From: Clostridia bacterium
GTDB lineage: Bacteria; Bacillota; Clostridia; Christensenellales; Borkfalkiaceae
Reading direction: 5' to 3'
Assembly: GCA_017399185.1 (NCBI GenBank)
Contig: JAFQEA010000008.1
Span: 62,001-126,000 of the forward strand
Length of the DNA: 64,000 bases
Shown: positions 56,876 through 64,000 of the stretch, one piece after another
Layout: each line of letters begins with the position of its first letter
Position numbering within the stretch: the stretch's first letter is position 1
Translations under genes and position numbers: made by a program
The notes under the pieces: generated by a model
Seen by the model: the letters and a program-made list of their open reading frames with translations, nothing else
What the model was told of the DNA's origin: nothing
The model's database searches: none

Positions 56876-58324
56876 ATGAATAAAAACGACGTAATTTTAG
56901 CAACATGTGATTCGACCGGTTATAACGGCGAAGGAATATTTCATTATAATGGCACGACAATCTTCGTGCCATATGTTTTATGTGGCGAAACTGCCAAGGT
57001 GCATATCTTAAAGGTTAAAGGGAGCATTGCTTTCGGTAAGGCTTTAGAGATTGTAACCCCGTCAAAAGACCGCGTTTTGCCAAAGTGCGCCGTGTTTAAT
57101 AAGTGTGGCGGCTGTATGCTTCAGCACGCGTCTAGCGCCTTGCAGGATAAAATCAAGACCGAAACGGTGCAAAACTGCTTTAAAAAGATTGCTGGTATCG
57201 ACGTGTCTGTTGACGGCGTTATAAGCGGTCAAAAACTTTACGGGTATCGCAACAAGCTTCAGCTACCAATCCGCAGCCAAAACGGTCAGGTTAAAATTGG
57301 CTTTTTCAAGGAAGGTACGCACAATATTGTTGAGATTGACTCCTGTCCAATCCATCCCGACTGGTCGGGCGTTTTGATTAAAATCCTTAAAGATTTTATT
57401 GCTGACTATAAGGTTTCCTGCTATGACGATACAACTAAAAAAGGTCTTTTAAGGCACGTTGTTGCAAGGGAGGTTGAAGGCGAATTTATATTTACGCTCG
57501 TGATAAACGGTGACACATTTAAGGCCGTTAACGGGCTTATAGACCGACTTTTGACTAAATTTAACAACTTTTCGCTATACATAAACGTAAACAAAACCGA
57601 TACAAACGTTATCCTTGGCGATAGGTTCAACCTTGTTTACGGCAAGGGTTATATTGACGTTGAAGAATTCGGCGTTAACTACAAAATCGGTCCGCAGTCC
57701 TTTATGCAGGTTAACACAGAAGTTAAAAAGCTTTTATACAGTCACGTTTTATCGTGCGCCGATATTGATAACGATACGGTCGTTATTGACGGCTATAGCG
57801 GCGCAGGCGTACTAACCGCAATGCTTGCTAAAAGGGCTAAAAAAGCAATCGGCGTTGAAATTATCAAAGAAGCCGTTGATGCTGCTGATAATTTAGCAAA
57901 AGAAAACGGCTTATCTGACAAAATGCAAAATATTTGCGCCCCGTGTGAAGCCGTTTTACCCGATATTATTAAAAACGCTAAAAAGGACGGCAAAAAGGTT
58001 GTCGTTATTTTAGACCCACCAAGAAAGGGTGTTGAAAAAAACATTTTGCTTGCTTTAAAGCAAAATTTAGTTGACGCAATTATTTACGTCGCGTGCAGTC
58101 CGCAAAGCTTGGCGCGTGACGTTGGCATATTAACAGGCAGGGTTAACCCTGAAACGGGCACGATGATAAAATGCGAAAATTCACAAAATGCCCCAATAAC
58201 CGACCTATTGCCCGACTTTTATCAAGATTACACAATAAAAAGCACTCTTTTATTCAATATGTTCCCACAGACAAAACACATTGAATCTGTCGTTTGTCTG
58301 ACGCAGTCAGCCAAAGCGACGTGA
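56876..58324 (+). CDS. rlmD: 23S rRNA (uracil-C5)-methyltransferase, RlmD/RumA family
   Basis: A 482-residue SAM-dependent RNA methyltransferase: an N-terminal TRAM-like domain, the [4Fe-4S] motif CAVFNKCGGCMLQH, the SAM loop VVIDGYSGAGVLTAML and the catalytic Cys in IIYVACSPQSLARD, with DPPRKG. It methylates a uracil in 23S rRNA, or tRNA U54 in some relatives. Its stop codon lies inside the first linker of hairpin array A5, and CTGAC-gca-GTCAG in its last codons is another hairpin, so the array has invaded its 3' end and rewritten the C-terminus. Confidence 0.9.
   Translation: MNKNDVILATCDSTGYNGEGIFHYNGTTIFVPYVLCGETAKVHILKVKGSIAFGKALEIVTPSKDRVLPKCAVFNKCGGCMLQHASSALQDKIKTETVQNCFKKIAGIDVSVDGVISGQKLYGYRNKLQLPIRSQNGQVKIGFFKEGTHNIVEIDSCPIHPDWSGVLIKILKDFIADYKVSCYDDTTKKGLLRHVVAREVEGEFIFTLVINGDTFKAVNGLIDRLLTKFNNFSLYINVNKTDTNVILGDRFNLVYGKGYIDVEEFGVNYKIGPQSFMQVNTEVKKLLYSHVLSCADIDNDTVVIDGYSGAGVLTAMLAKRAKKAIGVEIIKEAVDAADNLAKENGLSDKMQNICAPCEAVLPDIIKNAKKDGKKVVVILDPPRKGVEKNILLALKQNLVDAIIYVACSPQSLARDVGILTGRVNPETGTMIKCENSQNAPITDLLPDFYQDYTIKSTLLFNMFPQTKHIESVVCLTQSAKAT
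57524..57552 (-). repeat. repeat-like sequence inside rlmD
   Basis: GTTAACGGGCTTATAGACCGAC is a close reverse-orientation match to the dispersed repeat, read here as codons NGLIDR. It may be a chance resemblance, or a repeat captured in a coding region. Confidence 0.35.
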
Positions 58325-58578
58325 TATAACGCCTACGGCGCGTGATATATTCGCTTTTGCAAAATATAACGCAAAAGCGAACGTGATATAGAACGCTTTG
58401 CGTTCGTGATATGTCGCTTGCGCGACGTAAGGCGATGGAAATCCACGCGCACAAAGTGCGCATATCACGCATGCGATAGCAAGCATATCACGAAAGTCAT
58501 CGGCTTTCCATATCACGCGCGACGAAGTTGGCTATATCACGACGGCAACGCCGTCTATATCACTCCACCGCAGGTGGA
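58299..58578. repeat. hairpin array A5 (linker GTGATAT, then ATATCAC)
   Basis: Hairpins CTGAC-gca-GTCAG, CGCC-tac-GGCG, TTCGCTTTTGC...GCAAAAGCGAA, GAACGC-ttt-GCGTTC, GTCGC-ttgc-GCGAC, GCGCAC-aaa-GTGCGC, GAAAG...CTTTC, GACGGC-aac-GCCGTC and TCCACC-gca-GGTGGA are joined by a constant linker. It is GTGATAT at 58321, 58342, 58383 and 58406, then its reverse complement ATATCAC at 58462, 58485, 58510, 58534 and 58557. The last hairpin ends six bases before the RBS of the four-helix-bundle gene. Confidence 0.88.
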
Positions 58579-58595
58579 CAAAACAGGAGTATTTT

Positions 58596-59018
58596 ATGCC
58601 AAAAACCTCTCACGAACTCGCTATTGAATTTGCGGTCGAAGTTACCGAACTTTGCTCAAAGATTAAGGGTCATCCCGAATATATAAAACAGCTTATTCGT
58701 TCCGCTTCTTCAATTAGCGCAAACATTGCAGAAGCTAAATATGCCGAAAGCAACGCCGATTTTGTTCACAAGCTCGAAATCGCACAAAAAGAGGCAAGCG
58801 AAACGGAGAATTGGCTCTCGGTGTTGTTCAAGAGCGGTATAATTGATGAGCCCACTTTCAAATCTCTGCGAAACAAGTGTGGTAAAATCAGAAGAATGTT
58901 GATTGCTTCAATTACTACCGTTAAGTCCAAAATGTACGGACAAATAATGATTTCTAGCGAAACTCGAAACTTCAATTTACATCTGTTTAATACAACATAT
59001 CGAAAGGAGCTTTTATGA
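58596..59018 (+). CDS. four-helix-bundle protein (S23/IVS-like)
   Basis: A 140-residue helical protein with the family core VTELCSKIKGHPEYIKQLIRSASSISANIAEAKYAES (RS..SI.ANI.EA), then ADFVHKLEIAQKEASETENWL. This fold is encoded in 23S rRNA intervening sequences and is used by the Avd accessory protein of diversity-generating retroelements; it forms a basic pentameric nucleic-acid-binding barrel in Avd. RBS AGGAG. It starts 18 bases after a hairpin array and overlaps the next gene by ATGA. Confidence 0.85.
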   Translation: MPKTSHELAIEFAVEVTELCSKIKGHPEYIKQLIRSASSISANIAEAKYAESNADFVHKLEIAQKEASETENWLSVLFKSGIIDEPTFKSLRNKCGKIRRMLIASITTVKSKMYGQIMISSETRNFNLHLFNTTYRKELL

Positions 59019-59707
59019 AAGAAATTGTTTTTGGCGGTTTGAACTTCTCCATTTCAAATTCTTATAGAACCATGAAATCACGCATTAAAAACTGTTCATG
59101 CGTATCACTATTTGGAGAATTTTCTGCAAAGGTCTTGATTTATAAAAGCTTTTTGGGAGCGGAAATAGAATTCGAAATAGATAAATGGGATGCTTCGACT
59201 CTTTCTAGAATTGATGACATTTTAACAGGCGAATACGGCGAGCCCGCTTACATAGCAAAAGGCGAGATGAAGGTTTGGAAAGGAAAAGACTTTTATATCG
59301 TTCACGGCATGGATGAGAAGCATTACCAAGTGGACGTTCATATCGTAAAGGTATGTTTCAGCAGACCTTATCTTTTCATGTTGGATTATGAAAAATACCG
59401 CGAGTATGTCGTCATTTTTAGCAAGGTAAGCGAAAAATTGGGACTGCGGTGGACCGGTAATTTAAGCGTCCTTGACAGACAAATGGCTGTCTTGATGGAC
59501 TCCGAAGCCTATAGTTATTACTTTTATTTTAGCAAAGGCAAATTTACGTTTTTCTCAAGCGAGAAGAAAAAAGAATCTGTGGGTGTTCGTTTGGTTCCGT
59601 CTTGGAGCATCAAGGGTAAATATAAAACAATTCAAGATTTACACAATCAATTGGTTTCCTTCTTTGATTATCTCAAAGAATATGATTTAAGCCTAAAAGG
59701 GGATTAA
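59015..59707 (+). CDS. unknown protein coupled to the four-helix-bundle gene
   Basis: A 230-residue soluble alpha/beta protein with no family recognised. Notable segments are KDFYIVHGMDEKHYQVDVHIVKVCF, a possible beta-hairpin core, and EAYSYYFYFSKGKFTFFSSEKKKES. Its ATG shares bases with the upstream stop (ATGA), with RBS AAAGGAG inside the four-helix-bundle codons, so the two proteins are made together and may form a complex. A terminator follows at 59977. Confidence 0.7.
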   Translation: MKEIVFGGLNFSISNSYRTMKSRIKNCSCVSLFGEFSAKVLIYKSFLGAEIEFEIDKWDASTLSRIDDILTGEYGEPAYIAKGEMKVWKGKDFYIVHGMDEKHYQVDVHIVKVCFSRPYLFMLDYEKYREYVVIFSKVSEKLGLRWTGNLSVLDRQMAVLMDSEAYSYYFYFSKGKFTFFSSEKKKESVGVRLVPSWSIKGKYKTIQDLHNQLVSFFDYLKEYDLSLKGD

Positions 59708-59976
59708 ATGAGACTTTAAGGTATTACACCCCCGTTTTTGATCGTTTTGAGACCTTTTGGAGTCTTAACCCACGTCGAGACTCTTGTAGTACTACAACGA
59801 AAATAACCCCAAAATACACAGAAATCCTTTCTTTTCCTATCGTTTTTCCACATTTTGTGTTTATTGAAGATGAGGATGGATACAAGCAAAAAGTGCTAAA
59901 AAAGCACGCCACAGTTCATATTGTAGCTAACTTTGTAACGGGGAGCACAAGAACTAAAAACTGAAAAATACTAGAT
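59708..59976 (+). other. non-coding stretch with a long open frame lacking a start
   Basis: About 270 bases. One plus-strand frame is open from 59700 to 59964 and reads protein-like (YYTPVFDRFETFWSLNPRR, FIEDEDGYKQKVLKKHATVH) but has no start codon or RBS. It may be the tail of a broken gene. Confidence 0.35.
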
Positions 59977-60017
59977 AAATCTTAACGAAAACCGTATTCC
60001 TCGTTAGGATTTTTTAT
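59977..60017 (+). terminator. terminator
   Basis: AAATCTTAACGA / TCGTTAGGATTT with a 12-nt loop followed by Ts. Confidence 0.8.
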
Positions 60018-60165
60018 TTTTTAAAAATACATATTCCTTTTGTTGTGTCAACCTTTACCTCTAAAAAAGGGTAAAAATCGGCATTTTTGAGTGATTTTTC
60101 ACAAGATTTTATAGAAAACGATTCAAAATTAGTTGAAAATATTTTTAATTATTTTTATGAGACTC

Positions 60166-60194
60166 TTGTAAAAAGTGAATAATTATGTTATAAT
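60166..60194 (+). promoter_or_regulatory. promoter of the XRE-Fic unit
   Basis: TTGTAA-N17-TATAAT, 32 bases upstream of the XRE start codon. Confidence 0.7.
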
Positions 60195-60225
60195 ATTGTT
60201 ATACATTTTTATTTTGAGGTGTAGT

Positions 60226-60417
60226 ATGACTTTTGGCGAAAAAATCAAAGCAGTAAGACTAAAAATGTTTTTAAGTCAAGAAAAGTTTGCAAAGGAAATA
60301 GGCGTTTCATTTGCTACTATTAATCGTTGGGAAAGGGGATTAAACGAACCCAACTATGAAGGACAAAAGGCGATTCACGAATTTTGTGTAAAGAATAATA
60401 TTAAAATTGACGATTAG
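60226..60417 (+). CDS. XRE-family helix-turn-helix protein
   Basis: A 63-residue single-domain regulator: FGEKIKAVRLKMFLSQEKFAKEIGVSFATINRWERGLNEPNYEGQKAIHEFC. The pattern is that of short transcriptional regulators or antitoxins. The start is the ATG behind GAGGTG. It lies 57 bases before a BRO-N/Fic gene, so it may control that gene. Its surroundings are clearly more AT-rich than the core genome. Confidence 0.85.
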   Translation: MTFGEKIKAVRLKMFLSQEKFAKEIGVSFATINRWERGLNEPNYEGQKAIHEFCVKNNIKIDD

Positions 60418-60474
60418 ACTGCTGATTATGTCTAACATATTTGATAAACGTAGCGTTTAACGAGGTAAAATTTA

Positions 60475-61353
60475 ATGTCAAAAATTTCAATTAGATTTTT
60501 TAATGATACGCCAGTAAGAGCCGTTTGGGTTGACGATAAAAATACTTGGTATTTTAGCGTTTTAGATATTATTTCAGCAATTAGGAAAGAACCATCTTAT
60601 GAAAAGGCAAGAAACTACTGGAAGTATCTTAAAGCAAAACTAAAGAAAGAAAATAGCCAGTTGGTTAGTGCTACTACCCAACTGAAAATAACCGCAAACG
60701 ACGGCAAGAAATATAAGTCTGATGCGATTGATTCTGACGGGGTAATGACTTTACTTGCAGAATTTCCAAGTAAAATCAGTTCAGAGTTTATTGCGTGGCT
60801 TACAAGAAGTGAAGAAAGCGTTGACGGAAAGAGTAAGCAAAAAGCATATTCGCTGTTTGATAGTTCGTTGCTTGACTCAATAGAAGTCGGGACTATTAAG
60901 GGCTTACAACAAATCCATTCTTATTTGTTTGGTGGGCTTTATAACTTTGCCGGTCAAATAAGAACGATAAATATCGCAAAAGGTGGATTTGCTTTCGCAC
61001 CTGCTATGTATTTAGAAGACAATCTTAAAAACATAGAGAAAATGCCTGAAAGCACTTTTGAAGAAATTGTTGCTAAATACGTCGAAATGAATATTGCACA
61101 TCCTTTCATGGAAGGGAACGGCAGAAGTACAAGAATTTGGCTTGACTTGATTTTTAAGAAAAATTTAGGCAAATGCGTTGATTGGTCCAAAATTGATAAA
61201 AAAGATTATTTAGAAGCAATGCGTAAAAGCATAGTTGATAGCACATTAATTAAAGACCTTTTATCAAACGCTTTGACGGACAAGATTAACGATAGAGAAG
61301 TCTTCATGAAAGGCGTTGACTACTCTTACTATTATGAAGAAACAAACGACTAA
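60475..61353 (+). CDS. BRO-N / Fic-domain protein
   Basis: A 292-residue protein with two parts. Residues 1-115 are BRO-N/Bro-like ([70 protein letters not shown]), a DNA-binding antirepressor module. Residues 140-270 are Fic, with the catalytic motif [12 protein letters not shown] matching HPFx(D/E)GNGR. Fic enzymes AMPylate or otherwise nucleotidylate target proteins. No (S/T)xxxE(G/N) inhibitory helix was seen. Such proteins are common in defence and type I restriction loci, which fits the hsd remnants next door. Confidence 0.88.
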   Translation: MSKISIRFFNDTPVRAVWVDDKNTWYFSVLDIISAIRKEPSYEKARNYWKYLKAKLKKENSQLVSATTQLKITANDGKKYKSDAIDSDGVMTLLAEFPSKISSEFIAWLTRSEESVDGKSKQKAYSLFDSSLLDSIEVGTIKGLQQIHSYLFGGLYNFAGQIRTINIAKGGFAFAPAMYLEDNLKNIEKMPESTFEEIVAKYVEMNIAHPFMEGNGRSTRIWLDLIFKKNLGKCVDWSKIDKKDYLEAMRKSIVDSTLIKDLLSNALTDKINDREVFMKGVDYSYYYEETND

Positions 61354-61421
61354 TAATTTTTATAAATATGACGAAATCTGTCATGTAAAATGTGGTAGAA
61401 TTGAAATAATAAGAGAAAAGT

Positions 61422-61496
61422 ATGAACAAACAACAATTAGCTTCACTTATTTGGGATTATTGCAACGGCTTAAGAGGCTCGATATCTACAGTTTAA
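61422..61496 (+). pseudogene. hsdM remnant (N-terminus only)
   Basis: MNKQQLASLIWDYCNGLRGS then ISTV and a stop. This is the opening of type I restriction methyltransferase subunit HsdM (MNKQQLA..IW..a..lRG.is). Everything after 24 codons is missing. Confidence 0.65.
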
Positions 61497-61497
61497 A

Positions 61498-61665
61498 TAT
61501 GGTAGATTTGATAATATTATGTCATCTTTAGACAAAGTTAAAGCGAAAGAAACGATGGAAAGAATTGAAAATACTACGATAAATAATCATAAGGTTGTTA
61601 TAAGGGAAGAAGAGTATTTAAGAAAGTTTATTTTGTCTGGTGGTTTTGATATAGAGAAATGCTAA
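61498..61665 (+). pseudogene. hsdR remnant (C-terminus only)
   Basis: A frame reading KYGRFDNIMSSLDKVKAKET, with the end EEEYLRKFILSGGFDIEKC. This is the extreme C-terminus of a type I restriction enzyme R subunit (pattern S.DK.KAK....IE...V.I....LRKFIL.GGFDI). It directly follows the hsdM stub, so a deletion joined the two ends and removed hsdM, hsdS and hsdR. Confidence 0.6.
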
Positions 61666-61724
61666 ACCGTAAAATAAACTAGAGATTATAGATAAAGTTT
61701 TTATAAATCAACAAAGGAGAAAAA

Positions 61725-62696
61725 ATGACTGATATAAATACGCCAGAGAGAGAAGCGTATGCTGCAATAATTTTATATTCTTTTTTATTAGAAGAACGAA
61801 CCAAATATCAAGAACAGTGGGAAAGTTTCGAAAATGCAGTTATCTTTAATAATAGATTTTTTGTAAAAAATGAGATTTTGGACGAGGTTGAATTATATGC
61901 AAAAAAAATGACTTTGCATTATTCAAAAGATACATTATTGTACAGGGCAAGAATTTTCAACCGAGACCCAAATGAAAAATTTATAGAGAAGTATAAACAA
62001 GTTTTAGAAGAAAACGGAGAAAATTTTGAAGAGCACAAAAGAGAATTTATAAATTCGGAATATCTTAACTTTAATTTGTCAATGTTGGAGAATCTTACTA
62101 TACAAGATGACTCTTCGGTTGAACCTTTTATGCGCTATAAATTAGAAGCGATTAATCGATGCAAAAAGTCTCCCTTAAAAGGTTATGACAAAAAAGAATC
62201 TTTGCCTCCGCCAGCAGAGAAATGTGTAGCAGGAAGGGCTAATCCTGAATTTATTAGATATTTATACGTTTGTGAGGATGATGAAACTCCAATATATGAG
62301 GTAAAACCTTCAATTAAACACAATATAAGTTTGGCAAAATTGAAGCTGAAAAGAGATATAAAAGTTTTTGATTTATCAACGGATTATTGCATGGATGGAG
62401 ATAAAATACAGGGGTTGTTTTCTTTTGTGTCTGAGAAGTTTTCTATTCCCAACTACAATGAAACTGTTAAATATATACCAACTCAATGTATAACTGAAAA
62501 AATAAAACAACTTGGGTTTGATGGTATTAGATTCAATAGTTCATTAAATGTGGGTGGTAAAAACTTAGTATTATTTAATGTCAATGACTGTGAAGTTGTA
62601 TCAACATCATTAGTTGAAATATCTAATATTAAAATAGAGAAGCGACCTTCTGGAATATATGGAGACGTAAAACAAGAAAATAGATCTGTGGAGTAA
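61725..62696 (+). CDS. RES-domain protein, probable NAD+-degrading toxin/effector
   Basis: A 323-residue protein. The N-terminal 70 residues are helical. A RES-type domain follows: LLYRARIF with the conserved Arg, AGRANPEFIRYLYVCEDDETPIYEVKPS with Tyr-x-Glu, then TQCITEKIKQLGFDGIRFNSSLNVGGKNLVLFN with the conserved Ser. RES toxins phosphorolyse or hydrolyse NAD+. No Xre-type antitoxin adjoins it directly, which is unusual for the toxin class and suggests an effector in a larger system. RBS AAAGGAG. The next gene begins three bases later. Confidence 0.7.
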   Translation: MTDINTPEREAYAAIILYSFLLEERTKYQEQWESFENAVIFNNRFFVKNEILDEVELYAKKMTLHYSKDTLLYRARIFNRDPNEKFIEKYKQVLEENGENFEEHKREFINSEYLNFNLSMLENLTIQDDSSVEPFMRYKLEAINRCKKSPLKGYDKKESLPPPAEKCVAGRANPEFIRYLYVCEDDETPIYEVKPSIKHNISLAKLKLKRDIKVFDLSTDYCMDGDKIQGLFSFVSEKFSIPNYNETVKYIPTQCITEKIKQLGFDGIRFNSSLNVGGKNLVLFNVNDCEVVSTSLVEISNIKIEKRPSGIYGDVKQENRSVE

Positions 62697-62699
62697 AAT

Positions 62700-63317
62700 A
62701 TGCAAGACGAAAAAATTATATATCGTTTAGATGATAATATATCATTTAGAAAATGTTCGCTTTATGACGGTGGGCAAATAAAACATGGCGATTGTACAAA
62801 TTATACCAAAAGAGAAGTTAATTGGAGGGAATACTGTTTTTGTGAACAAGATGGCATTCATTTACATTGCACAAAAGACCCCGAAGTTGAACTTGAAGTA
62901 GACAATTCTGGAATTGCATTATATTTAACCTGTCCAAAATGTAAAAACAAAATTTTGCTAGAAAGTGTACGCTCGGTTTATTCTCGTTGCCAAAAGTTAT
63001 TAAATATGGAATTGTTTAAGGATGCAAAATTGGTACGCTTGGATGATTGGTATACGCATGAGATTAAAGAAAAAATTAACTTGCCATCTGATTATTGGAT
63101 TACAGCTCAGGTAAAAACCGACAAAGACGGTGATACTATTGTGATTTTGTATGTTGGCAAAAAGGGGCAAAAAGACAAATCTCAATTCTTTATTAAGCCT
63201 GAGAAACTCCAATTGACAAGCGACCATAAAGATTTAGATCCATCTTCAATCTTGTCAAAAATCGAAGTGACATTAAAAGATAGGACTTTAACACAAAAAT
63301 TTGATGGCAATGATTAG
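62700..63317 (+). CDS. zinc-ribbon protein, unknown
   Basis: A 205-residue protein with a CPKC knuckle (LTCPKCKNKILLES) plus an upstream YCFCEQDGIHLHC, a possible four-Cys site. The C-terminal part (YWITAQVKTDKDGDTIVILYVGKKGQKDKSQFFIKPEKLQLT) looks like a beta-barrel. It starts three bases after the RES gene stop, so the two are co-transcribed. It may be the partner or inhibitor of the RES protein. No family recognised. Confidence 0.65.
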   Translation: MQDEKIIYRLDDNISFRKCSLYDGGQIKHGDCTNYTKREVNWREYCFCEQDGIHLHCTKDPEVELEVDNSGIALYLTCPKCKNKILLESVRSVYSRCQKLLNMELFKDAKLVRLDDWYTHEIKEKINLPSDYWITAQVKTDKDGDTIVILYVGKKGQKDKSQFFIKPEKLQLTSDHKDLDPSSILSKIEVTLKDRTLTQKFDGND

Positions 63318-63394
63318 GAGAATGTCTTTATAAAAAACTTTGTTGGTCAATAAGCTTCCTTGTCAAAGGGATAGTCAATAGTAAAGAGGAAAAA

Positions 63395-63994
63395 ATGATT
63401 TTTAATTTTTATTATCCTGATTTCACGGATGAAGAATGGATTTACGTAATAACTAAATATTTAAAAGGTTTTACTGAAATTCCTTTGACTCATACAAGTG
63501 GATATGATATAGAAATTTTAAAGTTCTATGATGGATTACTTGGTACCTTGTTAAAACACACCGAAGAAATTTCAAACAACTGTCCTCAAATGTTAAACAG
63601 TAAATTTATTAACTCTTGGAAATTTCAAGGCAAATTGTATCGTGTTTTGCATAAGACAATAACTTTGGGAAAGTACAATAGAGAAAGATCGTGCTTTCCA
63701 AAAATAAATTATCACGGTATGATTACTCATTGGACAGATGATTTCACGTTTAAGGGATTAATGGATAAATTATCAGATAGAGAAGAATATATTATTTTGG
63801 AAGCTGATACAAAAGAACATTTTGCGTTTGACGTAAATAAATTTCGTAGAACATATAAGTGCGAAGAAATATATACAGCGAAAGAAAGAGAAATAATTTT
63901 TCCTATGTACAAGGAAAACATTATTGAATATTATATGACTGTAAATGATTTTATTCAAATGAAGAAGCAGGAGAGAAATCGTGACGGGAAATAA
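63395..63994 (+). CDS. ADP-ribosyltransferase-like protein
   Basis: A 199-residue protein. The order KLYRVLHK (Arg), GMITHWTDDF (in place of Ser-Thr-Ser) and AKEREIIFPMYKENIIEYY (ExE-like, where the catalytic Glu pair sits) matches the R-S-E layout of the ART fold used by mono-ADP-ribosyltransferase toxins. The middle motif is THW rather than STS, so activity is uncertain. RBS AGAGGAAAA. It lies in the same AT-rich block as Fic and RES proteins. Confidence 0.5.
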   Translation: MIFNFYYPDFTDEEWIYVITKYLKGFTEIPLTHTSGYDIEILKFYDGLLGTLLKHTEEISNNCPQMLNSKFINSWKFQGKLYRVLHKTITLGKYNRERSCFPKINYHGMITHWTDDFTFKGLMDKLSDREEYIILEADTKEHFAFDVNKFRRTYKCEEIYTAKEREIIFPMYKENIIEYYMTVNDFIQMKKQERNRDGK

Positions 63995-64000
63995 ACTTCA

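Noticed and set aside
59700..59964. Open plus-strand frame reading protein-like between the 230-residue gene and its terminator
   Set aside because: No start codon or ribosome-binding site and no recognised family. It is listed only as a possible broken tail.

Overview
The window looks like the chromosome of a spore-forming, low-GC member of the Clostridia, probably an uncultured anaerobe. The basis is a sigma-G gene followed by a YlmC/YmxH gene, a BclA-like collagen protein, alpha2-type GlyS, a bacterial GlnS, a Na+-pumping decarboxylase beta subunit, a DUF5685 gene next to a J-domain gene, AT-rich intergenic DNA and consensus TTGACA-N17-TATAAT promoters. No 16S rRNA gene is present, so the lineage is an inference.

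Layout. 1-26.5 kb is mostly housekeeping: SDR oxidoreductase, collagen-like protein, HU, aminotransferase, KDG-type kinase, phosphoribosyltransferase, sigG-ylmC, aspS, a DUF1538 membrane protein with two P-II-like proteins, glyS, glnS, a three-gene ABC exporter, a SecB-like chaperone, a P-type ATPase behind a yybP-ykoY (Mn2+) riboswitch, and a decarboxylase beta subunit with a 49-residue partner that is easy to miss. 26.9-31.3 kb is an eroded integrative element downstream of tRNA-Ser(TGA). It holds repeated tRNA 3' ends, an integrase pseudogene, a divergent cI/cro-like pair with operators, and a retron (reverse transcriptase, candidate msr-msd RNA, two small unknown proteins). The retron promoter lies inside a CIRCE (HrcA) operator. 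31.4-44.2 kb carries a TetR-controlled membrane protein, phospholipid enzymes (PgsA-like, PlsC-like), a DUF4097 lipoprotein, an EEP-family lipoprotein and a YgiQ radical SAM protein. 44.4-45.8 kb holds tRNA-Leu 3'-end fragments and a seven-gene tRNA cluster on the minus strand. 45.9-58.3 kb is housekeeping again: yfcE, rdgB, rpmE, a DUF1385-PrmC fusion, prfA, aspartate aminotransferase, trpS, DUF5685/J-domain genes and rlmD. 58.3-64.0 kb is accessory: a hairpin array running into a four-helix-bundle gene and an unknown partner, then an AT-rich block with XRE, BRO-N/Fic, a collapsed type I restriction locus, a RES-domain protein, a zinc-ribbon protein and an ADP-ribosyltransferase-like protein.

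Three structural themes cut across the genes. (1) At least four arrays of small hairpins (about 1.1, 27.4, 44.6 and 58.3 kb) share one plan. Each array has its own 7-10 nt linker, and the linker switches to its reverse complement halfway, so the two half-arrays could pair into one branched rod. One array abuts a four-helix-bundle gene. (2) A short palindrome-related intergenic repeat, core CCTATAAGCCGATTA, occurs about 20 times, often beside terminators. (3) The tRNA-Ser and tRNA-Leu loci carry serial 3'-end duplications, marks of repeated integration.

The most notable candidates are the heat-shock-type (CIRCE) control of the retron, and the hairpin-array/four-helix-bundle unit. All assignments come from reading the sequence and recalling families. 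No database search was run.
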